Shown piece by piece: positions 25,014 through 32,692 of a DNA stretch of 64,000 nucleotides. Origin of the DNA: Marinococcus luteus (lineage in GTDB: Bacteria > Bacillota > Bacilli > Bacillales > Marinococcaceae); the NCBI RefSeq assembly GCF_900106595.1, contig NZ_FNNC01000002.1:1-64000 (forward strand), given 5' to 3'. The number at the start of each line of letters is the position of its first letter. The stretch's first letter is position 1. The position numbers were made by a program, and so were the translations under genes. The notes beneath the pieces were generated by a model, which saw only the letters and a list, made by a program, of their open reading frames with translations, was not told the DNA's origin and did not search any database.

Positions 25014-25675
25014 TGCAGATCCCCATTTACGTTGTTTATATTATTTTCATACCCTTTTTTCCGTAAAATGACAACTACGATTAAAAGAGCTGCAAAAACG
25101 CTGACTGCGCTCACTATATACCTCCATTCCCCGGTTAACAGCCCCGAGCCTAAAAAACTGTAGCCAATGGCCCCCGGGAGCAGCCCAATAACGGTGGCTG
25201 CTGTATAGGAGGACAGGCGCACCCTGGACAGCCCGCACACGTAACTGACAAGGTCAAAATTCAACACGGGCAGAAGCCGCATCAAAAGCGTTGCCCGGAA
25301 GCCTTCCGCTTCGAGCTTCCTGCGCCAGATTTCCATCCGCCCTTTAATTTTTGTCTGAAACAATTCTTTCCCGAGCAGGCGTCCGAGCCCGTATGCAAGC
25401 AGGGCCCCGCTCGTCCCGCCAATTAAAATGTATATCACGCCTGCAGCCGGACCAAAAGCGAGACCACCGGCAAGCGACATGATCGACGCTGGAAATAAAA
25501 TAAGCGGCCGGAGCATACAGGCGGCTATGTACATAACAGGAGCCCATGCACCGAGTATTAGAATTTCATCCCTTACCGCCTGCGGCGAGAATCGGAACAC
25601 TTCAGCGTTCAGCCAGGCGATTGTCACGACAGCTGTCAGAAAAACAACATATTTTATAATGCTTTTAGTACTCAT
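25010..25675 (-). CDS. TVP38/TMEM64 family membrane protein (YdjX/YdjZ-like)
   Basis: 221 aa, about five to six membrane segments, with the SNARE-associated (VTT/DedA-like) domain core: FPASIMSLAGGLAFGPAAG, GTSGALLAYGLGRLLG and RLLPVLNFDLVSYVCGL. Related proteins move or flip lipids or small solutes. Start set at ATG 25675 with GGAGG 6 nt upstream. In E. coli, YdjX and YdjZ of this family are encoded in the ydj-ynj locus. Confidence 0.88.
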   Translation of the reverse strand: MSTKSIIKYVVFLTAVVTIAWLNAEVFRFSPQAVRDEILILGAWAPVMYIAACMLRPLILFPASIMSLAGGLAFGPAAGVIYILIGGTSGALLAYGLGRLLGKELFQTKIKGRMEIWRRKLEAEGFRATLLMRLLPVLNFDLVSYVCGLSRVRLSSYTAATVIGLLPGAIGYSFLGSGLLTGEWRYIVSAVSVFAALLIVVVILRKKGYENNINNVNGDLQ

Positions 25676-25689
25676 ACGCTGCCTCCTTT

Positions 25690-26610
25690 TCAAACCGGGA
25701 TTATAAACGTTCTTCCACGAAACGGCTCATTCACAGCCAGAGTAACGGACTGGACGCCCCCGACTTCATAAAATGTCTGAATCCACAGGCCGTACTGTTT
25801 TTTCACAGGCCCTGCCTCAGCAGCGAAATAATCCTTCCCCGCTTCTTTTGAAACCCGCAAAGCTTCGGCCGGTACAAAGCCTTTCTCCGGAAACCACCAT
25901 CCATCTGCGAGCAGCGAAGCGGTCTCTTTTCGCTCCGGCGCCCGCATCAGTTTTTCCCTGTCACCTGTTTCTATAACTTCTCCTCCGGCCATCACACTGA
26001 CGCTCTCTCCCATATCGAACGCCTCCTCCCGGTCGTGCGTTACAAACATTGAAGTGATGTTTTCCTGCTCAAGTATTCCTTTTACCCAGCGGCGCATCGT
26101 TTTACGTAAAGAACTGTCCAGACTCGAAAATGGCTCATCAAGCAGCAGTACTTTCGGCGTTACAGCTATCGCCCGCGCAAGGGCCACACGCTGCTGCTGG
26201 CCTCCGGAGCATTGATACGGGTACAGTGCTTCAAGCTCCGCTATCTCCATTTTTTCGAGCAGCTGCCTGCCGGCTTTCGTGCGTTCTTTTTTGGGTATTC
26301 GTTTCATTTTCAGCCCGTACGTAACGTTTTGCAGAATCGTTAAATGCGGAAAAAGCAGCGGCTGCTGAAACATTAAAACGACAGGACGCTTCTCAGCCGG
26401 ATTTTCATTTACACTTGTCCCGTCAATCATCACCGTACCGCTTGAAAACGTATCAATCCCCGCAATACAGCGTAAAAGCGTCGATTTTCCCGTGCCGGAT
26501 TTCCCGACCAGGCTTCTGTTTTCCCCCTCTTTAAGCTCGAGGTTTATGTTCCGGAGCACCTGGTTTTCCTGATATACCTTGCTTCCATTCTGAACTGACA
26601 CATATGACAT
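25690..26610 (-). CDS. ynjD: ABC transporter ATP-binding protein, YnjD-like
   Basis: 306 aa. Walker A GKSGTGKST (about 37-45), Q loop, signature CSGGQQQRVALARA, Walker B VLLLDEPFSSLD and switch His in FVTHDREEA are all intact. About 80 residues follow the ATPase core; they may be a small regulatory or docking part. Energises the adjacent two permeases. Confidence 0.92.
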   Translation of the reverse strand: MSYVSVQNGSKVYQENQVLRNINLELKEGENRSLVGKSGTGKSTLLRCIAGIDTFSSGTVMIDGTSVNENPAEKRPVVLMFQQPLLFPHLTILQNVTYGLKMKRIPKKERTKAGRQLLEKMEIAELEALYPYQCSGGQQQRVALARAIAVTPKVLLLDEPFSSLDSSLRKTMRRWVKGILEQENITSMFVTHDREEAFDMGESVSVMAGGEVIETGDREKLMRAPERKETASLLADGWWFPEKGFVPAEALRVSKEAGKDYFAAEAGPVKKQYGLWIQTFYEVGGVQSVTLAVNEPFRGRTFIIPV

Positions 26611-26622
26611 ATTTCCCTACTC

Positions 26623-27405
26623 CTACCACGATTTTAAAATTTTCGTACTGACTCTGAGCACTACGTCAGCAAAAAGCGCAGCAGCCGCCGGAAGCGCTGC
26701 TGTCATTAATGAAAAGGCGCTGACGGCTGAAGGTGCCGCACTGTTTGTATACGGATAATACAATACCGCCATAGTCGTCACTGTTCCTCCTCCTATAATA
26801 ACAGTCAGGGCGAACTGGCTGACAGAAATAACGACTGCAAAAAAGACAGCTGTACGCACAGAAGCAGTCATCTGGGGAAGCTCAATCAGCAAAAACCTGG
26901 CGGCTGCCCCGCCACCGAGGCTTCGCGATTGTTCATACTGGCTTCTTCCTACCCGCTCGTAGCCGGCACGAATGATACGAATCGTGTACGGAAGTGTCGG
27001 CAGCAGATGAAAAAAGGCGACTCCGTACCATGTATTTGCTGTACCGCTTTGCAGAGCAAAAATGTGCAGCCCGACAGCAAGGGCGGTAATGGGAAGAAGC
27101 ACGGGAACTAAAAGCATCGCATCTATCAGTTCCTTTCCCCTGAATTCCCGGACAACAAGCGCTTTAGCTGCCGGAATGCCAATTACGAGATTCAGAGCCG
27201 CCACACAGAGGGCAATAAGAATCGTCCGCCCCCAGGCCTCTGCAAGCAGTGGATCGCCAAATGGCACTCTCCAGCCATCGAGCGTCCATACCAGCGGCCA
27301 AATTTCCCCAAACGGCCATTCCGCAGCGAAGCTCTGCACCACGAGCGCAAGCAAAGGGACTGCAAAGCAAAGCGCAAAAGCGGCTGCCGCTGCTTTTCTT
27401 TTCAT
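26623..27405 (-). CDS. ABC transporter permease (second half-YnjC-like)
   Basis: 260 aa, six membrane spans, binding-protein-dependent transport permease fold with the EAA-type loop SRSLGGGAAARFLLIELPQM. E. coli YnjC is one large protein made of two such halves; here the halves are separate genes. Begins one nucleotide after the first permease. Confidence 0.88.
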   Translation of the reverse strand: MKRKAAAAAFALCFAVPLLALVVQSFAAEWPFGEIWPLVWTLDGWRVPFGDPLLAEAWGRTILIALCVAALNLVIGIPAAKALVVREFRGKELIDAMLLVPVLLPITALAVGLHIFALQSGTANTWYGVAFFHLLPTLPYTIRIIRAGYERVGRSQYEQSRSLGGGAAARFLLIELPQMTASVRTAVFFAVVISVSQFALTVIIGGGTVTTMAVLYYPYTNSAAPSAVSAFSLMTAALPAAAALFADVVLRVSTKILKSW

Positions 27406-27406
27406 G

Positions 27407-28261
27407 CTACTCCCCCCTCCATATCCGGATACGCAGCCGGCGGGTATACCACATCAAAAGTGCGCTGAGAATGATGAACACCACGCCTGTCCAGGCCGAT
27501 ACTGCGTAGGCATAAGGACGTTCCTCCCAGTTTCCGCCGCTGTACCATTCAAAAATGGTAACACCAATCATTTCCGGGCGGGTTGCCCCCACCAGCCCCG
27601 GCACTTCAAAGGCACCGAATACAAACGCAAACAGGATTACTCCCGTTTCCAAGGTTACTGCTTTTAAATAAGGCCATTCCCCGTCTTTAAATTTACGGAA
27701 GGACCCGCCGCCAAGCGTTGCCACCGCATGCTTCACCGAATTGTTCATCTCAAGGTAGACCGGGGCTGTCATCAGCACCACGAAAGGCACCTCTTTCCAT
27801 ACGTAGGATAAAACAATGCCTATGCCGCTTGTATCATTTGTCAGGATAGGGAACTCTGTTCTATTGTCAATCCAGCCCAGCTGCTGCGTCAGAGACGCCG
27901 CCCATCCGCTTTGTGAAAAAAACCAGATGACAAGATAGGCCCCCACAAAATGAGGAACAGCCATCGGGATCCAGAACAGCGCACCGGCACCGGCGCTCCG
28001 TTTTTTCCCAAACAACAGTTTAGACGCCGCCACCCCGATCCCTAAAGAAAGCACGGTGGAAACGGCCGTCACTCCAAGACTGAAGCTGAGGCTTTCCCAA
28101 AAAGAAGGCAGCGATGCTACGTCATTAAGGACAACTAATGGATTTCCTTCTGCGCCAAGCCGCGTCCATAGTACTGCAACCGCGTAAAATGAAAGCCCTG
28201 CCGTAACAAGAAGCGCCGGCAAAAGCATAGCTATCATGCTTTTACCTTTGAACAATTTCAT
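27407..28261 (-). CDS. ABC transporter permease (first half-YnjC-like)
   Basis: 284 aa, six membrane spans, permease loop VATLGGGSFRKFKDGEWPYL. An upstream frame reaches 28321, but it overlaps the binding-protein gene; the ATG at 28261 gives a normal short N-terminus (MKLFKGKSMIAML). It overlaps the end of the binding-protein gene by 20 nt. Confidence 0.85.
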   Translation of the reverse strand: MKLFKGKSMIAMLLPALLVTAGLSFYAVAVLWTRLGAEGNPLVVLNDVASLPSFWESLSFSLGVTAVSTVLSLGIGVAASKLLFGKKRSAGAGALFWIPMAVPHFVGAYLVIWFFSQSGWAASLTQQLGWIDNRTEFPILTNDTSGIGIVLSYVWKEVPFVVLMTAPVYLEMNNSVKHAVATLGGGSFRKFKDGEWPYLKAVTLETGVILFAFVFGAFEVPGLVGATRPEMIGVTIFEWYSGGNWEERPYAYAVSAWTGVVFIILSALLMWYTRRLRIRIWRGE

Positions 28262-29468
28262 TTTCCCACCGGTCTTCGGTCCACTCTGCATAGCCTGCAT
28301 CCATTTCCGGCTGATAAGCATCGTTCAGCACTTCGGTATCCAGCACGGAATCCCCGCGGTCCTGTTCAATAAATTTTTGGCGCATCTCCTCTGAGAGCGT
28401 ATCAAGATCAAGCACGGTGCTGTCCCCCCACATTGACGGCGCCTGTTTCTGCAGCTGCGCTTCCGGAGATACTAAGTAATTGATCGCAGCCATCGCTCCC
28501 GGTACATTTGTGCTGTTAAAAGGAATGGACAGATAATGGGTGTTTCCTATCGAATTGTCGTCAAATACAAACGTGTCCGTTGTTTCCGGAAATGTGCCGT
28601 CCTGGATGAGGCTTTCTGCTCTCGCTTCATTGTAGCCCATGGTCATAGACACTTCGCCGTCCCGGTACAGCCGGTCAAGCTGGCTGAGCGACGATGGATA
28701 CGTCTCCCCGTCTCTCCATAGATCCGGCTCCATTTCCCGCAGGGTCTCCCACATACTGCCGCTTTGTTCATCGATCCATTCTTCATCGTATCCCTGTTCA
28801 ATGACTTGTTCGGCTTCGACATTGTTATAAATAAAATGGCGCAAAAACGCGTTGCCGGTAAAATCGGTCGCTTCCGGATACGTAAACTCTCCCGGGTTGT
28901 CCTCCACCCAGGCGGCAAGCTCTTCAATACTGTTTGGAGGCGTATCAACCTTTTCGGTGTCATACATGAAGGTAAACTGTACCGACCCCCACGGCACTTC
29001 CATCCCTTCAACCGGTGTACCGAAATCATACGCGTTTGTATCGGCCTCCATATCAATATGATTTTCCACGTTCGGGAGAGCGTCTGCGAAGGAACCGTAT
29101 AAAAGCTCGTTCTCCTTTGCGTTACGGAAATTCTCTCCGTTCAGCCAGACGATATCCATCGTCCCTTCTTCCGTGCCCGCTTCTTTTTCAGAATAAAGAT
29201 TTTGCAGTGCATCTTCGGTTTCAATCGGATTCCGGTTCAGCGTAATATCGTACTGCTCCTCCAAACGCGGGGCCACCCATTCGTCTATGTATTCATTGGT
29301 TCCCTGGTCCCCGCCCCACATATGTAATTCCACGGTCGTTCCTGCGGCTTCTTCCTCAATATCCTCCCACTCCTCTTCCTCCCAGGACGTCCCGCTTTCC
29401 TCTGAACCTCCGGAGCACCCTGCAGCGATAAGCATCGTCCCTGCGGCTGCGATTATTTTCCAATTCAT
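28242..29468 (-). CDS. ynjB: ABC transporter substrate-binding lipoprotein, YnjB-like
   Basis: 408 aa. Lipobox AAGC (Cys18), a short acidic linker (EEEEWEDIEEEA), then a type II periplasmic binding fold (VELHMWGGDQGTNEYIDEW; ISLPFNS-like segment near 320). It belongs with the E. coli YnjB group (COG4134), often annotated for thiamine or unknown substrates. Start ATG with AAAGGAG upstream. First gene of the eight-gene operon. Confidence 0.88.
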   Translation of the reverse strand: MNWKIIAAAGTMLIAAGCSGGSEESGTSWEEEEWEDIEEEAAGTTVELHMWGGDQGTNEYIDEWVAPRLEEQYDITLNRNPIETEDALQNLYSEKEAGTEEGTMDIVWLNGENFRNAKENELLYGSFADALPNVENHIDMEADTNAYDFGTPVEGMEVPWGSVQFTFMYDTEKVDTPPNSIEELAAWVEDNPGEFTYPEATDFTGNAFLRHFIYNNVEAEQVIEQGYDEEWIDEQSGSMWETLREMEPDLWRDGETYPSSLSQLDRLYRDGEVSMTMGYNEARAESLIQDGTFPETTDTFVFDDNSIGNTHYLSIPFNSTNVPGAMAAINYLVSPEAQLQKQAPSMWGDSTVLDLDTLSEEMRQKFIEQDRGDSVLDTEVLNDAYQPEMDAGYAEWTEDRWENEIVQR

Positions 29469-29563
29469 CTGCTTTACTTTCTCCTTTCACTTGCGCTTAT
29501 TCCATGCTTTTTTCTTTTCCCTTTTATCAGTATCTCATACATACCATGTCTGGCGCCCGGACA

Positions 29564-29597
29564 CAAAAAGACTGCCCTCTGCAGGACAGTCTTTTTA
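29564..29597 (-). terminator. Terminator after the surface repeat protein gene
   Basis: AAAAAGACTGTCC/GGACAGTCTTTTT-like stem (one mismatch) with a TCTGC loop. It separates the surface protein gene from the ynjB operon. Confidence 0.85.
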
Positions 29598-29607
29598 AAA
29601 ATAAATG

Positions 29608-30999
29608 CTACGCTTCTTCGCGGCGGCGCTTCGTTACAGCGATACCTGCCAGAATGAGCGCCATGCTGCCGGCAGCAATCCCCCAGGGGCTCACGTTCTG
29701 TTCAGAGCCGCCAAGGCCGGTCTGTGGCATTTCTTCCGGCATTGCTTCATCAGAAGAGCTCTCTTCAAAATTCTCCGGATACTGAGCCACAATGGCGCCG
29801 GAAAGACCTTCACTCACGCCAAACATATGGCCGTAAGCTTCGCGTGTATCTTCATAGGCACTGTCGTACTCTTCCATTGTATAGCTGTCAAACGCCCCGA
29901 TTAACTGATCCACGTGCATCCCGAGGCCTTCAGAAAGTCCTTCTGCTTCCAATTCACCTTCGGTAGCCCCTGCCAGGAATTCAGAGAACTCTGTCTGATA
30001 GTTTCCGAGGTTGTCGAGCGCTTCCTGTTTTGCTTCCTCGTCCTCCGCTCCCGTCGCTTCCACGTAATCAACAAAGTAGCCGATGTGTTCGCTCCACATT
30101 TCTTCAAACTGTTCTCCGGCTTCCTCTCCGTAGACGGAAGCAATCGTATCAGAGAGCTCCTGCGTATTCTGGTTCAGGATTCCTGCTGCTGCTCCGAAAT
30201 CCTCCGCTCCGGCTCCGCCCTTCTGCATCGTCGTTACAGCGAGTGCTGCGTGTTCTGAAAGCAGGAAGTTCAGATCCGAACGAAGATCAACCGCCGGAGT
30301 ATCTGGTGTGGTGTTGTCATACTCTTCCGGAAACTGGGCGGCAATAGCTCCTGATAAGCCTTCGCTGACTCCATACATGTGCTCAATGGCATCGCTTGAC
30401 ATGCTGTAGGCTTCCTCGTAATCGCCTGCAACGTAGCTGTCAAAAGCACCGATCAGCTGATCCACGTGCATCCCGAGACCTTCCGCAGCTGCGTCGGCTT
30501 CAAGTCCGCCTTCAGTAGCGCTGTCAAGAAACTCCGAAAACTCTGTCTGATAATTTCCGAGGTTGTCGAGCGCCTCCTGCTTTGCTTCCTCGTCCTCCGC
30601 TCCCGTCGCTTCCACATAATCAACAAAGTAGCCGATGTGTTCGCTCCACATTTCTTCAAACTGTGTACCCGCTTCTTCCCCGTAAACGGATGTGATAGTA
30701 CTTGAAAGATCCTTCGTATTTGCTTCTAATGCAGCGGCGGATTCTTCAAAATCATCTGCTCCGTCCGCCCCCTTCTGCATCGTCGTTACTGCCAGATATG
30801 CGTGTTCTGAAAGGTAATGGTCCAGCTGGGCCCTGAGGTCTCCGGCCGGCGTAGCTGCAGAAGCCATCATTTCCTCTGACATTTCCATATCGTCGTGGCC
30901 GTCGTGGCTGTCGGCTGAAGCGACTCCCGGTGCTGCCGGAATAATAACGGCGGCAGATAACGGCAGGGCTATGGCGGTGCGTTTCCAGTTGATGTACAT
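29608..30999 (-). CDS. Secreted two-repeat helical surface protein with LPXTG-like anchor
   Basis: 463 aa. Signal peptide (about 1-29), His/Met/Asp-rich segment (32-45, HDGHDDMEM), two tandem repeats of about 170 residues (53-225 and 238-407), then MPQTG (424-428), a membrane span (437-456) and KRRREEA, the layout of a sortase substrate. Each repeat has four predicted helices with conserved His: SEHAxLAVTTMQKG, EEMWSEHIGYFVDYVEATG, MHVDQLIGAFDSY and HMxGVSEGLSGAI. Function unknown; some relatives are labelled copper amine oxidase without clear basis. It has its own promoter sharing a motif with the neighbouring ECF sigma gene. Confidence 0.85.
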   Translation of the reverse strand: MYINWKRTAIALPLSAAVIIPAAPGVASADSHDGHDDMEMSEEMMASAATPAGDLRAQLDHYLSEHAYLAVTTMQKGADGADDFEESAAALEANTKDLSSTITSVYGEEAGTQFEEMWSEHIGYFVDYVEATGAEDEEAKQEALDNLGNYQTEFSEFLDSATEGGLEADAAAEGLGMHVDQLIGAFDSYVAGDYEEAYSMSSDAIEHMYGVSEGLSGAIAAQFPEEYDNTTPDTPAVDLRSDLNFLLSEHAALAVTTMQKGGAGAEDFGAAAGILNQNTQELSDTIASVYGEEAGEQFEEMWSEHIGYFVDYVEATGAEDEEAKQEALDNLGNYQTEFSEFLAGATEGELEAEGLSEGLGMHVDQLIGAFDSYTMEEYDSAYEDTREAYGHMFGVSEGLSGAIVAQYPENFEESSSDEAMPEEMPQTGLGGSEQNVSPWGIAAGSMALILAGIAVTKRRREEA

Positions 31000-31026
31000 G
31001 AATGAATCCCCCTTATATTTAGTTTC

Positions 31027-31059
31027 AGTCAGCTAACGAAACAAATACACGGCTGGATC
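31027..31059 (-). promoter_or_regulatory. Putative ECF-sigma promoter of the surface repeat protein
   Basis: Minus-strand GATCCA (31054-31059), 15-nt spacer, CGTTAGCTGACT (31027-31038). The same two elements precede the ECF sigma gene at 32545-32578. Transcription would start about 28 nt before the gene. Confidence 0.7.
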
Positions 31060-31135
31060 ATATTTTGTGAATATTTTGTGACTTTTTATTTAATCCATTC
31101 TTCCAAAACTACTGGTGTGAAGGTAATTTATTATG

Positions 31136-31167
31136 CAAAAAAGACCGGAAAAAATTTCCGGTCTTTT
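31136..31167 (-). terminator. Terminator after the RskA-like anti-sigma gene
   Basis: AAAAGACCGGAAA/TTTCCGGTCTTTT perfect stem with T tail, 8 nt beyond the stop. Confidence 0.88.
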
Positions 31168-31174
31168 CGTGTCT

Positions 31175-31948
31175 TTAGGAAAACGGAGCTTCGAGCACCA
31201 CTTCACCCTCAGGTGCTTCGTTGTCCGGCTCCGGCTCTCTCGTAATCGCCACGGCGTTCCAATCTTCATTCACTGCATCCGACGGGAAGACAAGCGAACC
31301 ACTTCCGTCTTCATTGGTTGTAAATGATCCTGCCGGCACCATCTGGTTGCCGTCACCAACCATCCACACCTGATAGACTTCACTATTATCAAGATTTTCG
31401 AGTCCCTCTACGTGCACAGCCATTTCTCCCTGCTGCTCAGCATTAAGAAGCGTGACTCTTCCGCTTCCCTGGGAGTTTTCTGTAGGGGCAAACTCCTGTG
31501 AAGCAATTACTTCGCCCGTTTCCTGTGAAGAATCTTCAAGCTCTGAAAGAGCCGTTTGCATTTCTCCAAGGTCTCCGGCGAGTTCTTCGCGTTCTTCTGC
31601 TGCCTGCTGCCACTGCGTGCCAAGATAAATATTGGTGCCTATGGAAGCAAGCAGTACTGCGGCCAGTGCGCCTGCCACAGCGCTCCATTTCCTTTTTGGT
31701 TTTGCCGCCGTAATTTTCTCTTCCGGCTCTTTTCCGACGACATGCTCCATGACCCGGCTTTTCATACCGGCCGGTGGATCCTGTGGTTCGATGTGTTGGG
31801 GCAGCTCTCCCATAATCGCCTGCATTTCTTCAAGCTCCTGCCTCGTCTCCTCATCCGTTTCGAGCCAGGCTTCAAACTCCCGCTCTTCTTCTATGGTTAA
31901 TAGACCATTTATATAATCAAACAACCAGTCTTGTTTATTACTCGCCAT
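31175..31948 (-). CDS. RskA-type anti-sigma factor
   Basis: 257 aa. N-terminal sigma-binding helices (about 1-70, DWLFDYINGLLTIEEEREFE) without zinc-binding HCC residues, membrane span (about 88-110), coiled-coil stretch (about 115-145) and an extracellular RskA domain (about 155-257; VYQVWMVGDGNQMVPAGSF). It should hold the ECF factor encoded upstream. ATG at 31948 has GGAGGG 6 nt upstream and overlaps the sigma gene by 11 nt. Confidence 0.92.
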   Translation of the reverse strand: MASNKQDWLFDYINGLLTIEEEREFEAWLETDEETRQELEEMQAIMGELPQHIEPQDPPAGMKSRVMEHVVGKEPEEKITAAKPKRKWSAVAGALAAVLLASIGTNIYLGTQWQQAAEEREELAGDLGEMQTALSELEDSSQETGEVIASQEFAPTENSQGSGRVTLLNAEQQGEMAVHVEGLENLDNSEVYQVWMVGDGNQMVPAGSFTTNEDGSGSLVFPSDAVNEDWNAVAITREPEPDNEAPEGEVVLEAPFS

Positions 31949-32501
31949 AATCAACCCTCCGTTCCCTGGAGAGGTGTTCTTTTAATTTCTTTAGGGCGAG
32001 CCTGATGCGGCCCTTTACAGTACCGAGCGGTATATCGCAGGACTCTGCAATCTTACGCTGGGACAGCCCCTGAAAATAAAACAGGCGGACAATTTTTTGT
32101 TGTTCCTCTGAAAGAAGCGCGATTGCCTGTTCGAGCTCTTCGTTGCTTTCTTTCAGCTCCACCTGCTCTTCCACCCCTGTCATTTCCTCTTTCGAATCCC
32201 TCGGATCCCATTCCACTTCCGGCTTTTTTCTCCGGATGGCATCAATCGAGGCGTTGCGTGTAATCGTAAGCAGCCAGGAAGAAAGTGAGCCTTTATCTTT
32301 CTGGTAGACAGCGCTTCCCTTCCCCTGCCATATTTTCATAAAAACATCTTGCATGATCTCTTCGGCTATTTGCTGATCCTTAGTCATTCGGTAGGCGAAT
32401 GAATAAAGCAGCCGTTCGTAACGATCATACAGAATTTCAAGCGCTTCTCTGTCACGCTCTCGTATGCGCTCATATAAATCGTTATCCGATAACTTCGACA
32501 T
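31938..32501 (-). CDS. ECF sigma factor (SigK/RskA-associated group)
   Basis: 187 aa. Region 2: ILYDRYERLLYSFAYRMTKD, EEIMQDVFMKIWQG and LSSWLLTITRNASIDAIRRK. Region 4: EEQQKIVRLFYFQGLSQRKI and IPLGTVKGRIRLALKKL. Partner of the RskA-type anti-sigma factor. The likely targets are its own operon and the surface repeat protein, based on a shared upstream motif. Confidence 0.93.
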   Translation of the reverse strand: MSKLSDNDLYERIRERDREALEILYDRYERLLYSFAYRMTKDQQIAEEIMQDVFMKIWQGKGSAVYQKDKGSLSSWLLTITRNASIDAIRRKKPEVEWDPRDSKEEMTGVEEQVELKESNEELEQAIALLSEEQQKIVRLFYFQGLSQRKIAESCDIPLGTVKGRIRLALKKLKEHLSRERRVDYGE

Positions 32502-32544
32502 AGGTCTTCTCCTTTTTTCAAAATGCGTGGGAAAAGAGGTATGT

Positions 32545-32578
32545 AGTCAGCTTACGCAGCAGACCCCCGTATTGGATC
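32545..32578 (-). promoter_or_regulatory. Putative autoregulatory ECF-sigma promoter
   Basis: Minus-strand GATCCA (32573-32578), 16-nt spacer, CGTAAGCTGACT (32545-32556), about 44 nt before the sigma gene start. It differs at one position in the 12-bp -10 region from the motif before the surface protein gene. Confidence 0.7.
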
Positions 32579-32662
32579 TCTTTTCCTCGAAAAAATGTAT
32601 GTAATTCTATGGTGTATGCATCTCCTTTATCTATCGTAAGCGTTTTTACCGCTTCTGCCAAT

Positions 32663-32692
32663 AAAAAAATCCCGCCCGGGAGGCGGGAATTA
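32663..32692 (-). terminator. Terminator overlapping the purine permease stop
   Basis: TCCCGCC/GGCGGGA stem with TTTTTTT tail on the minus strand. Confidence 0.85.
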
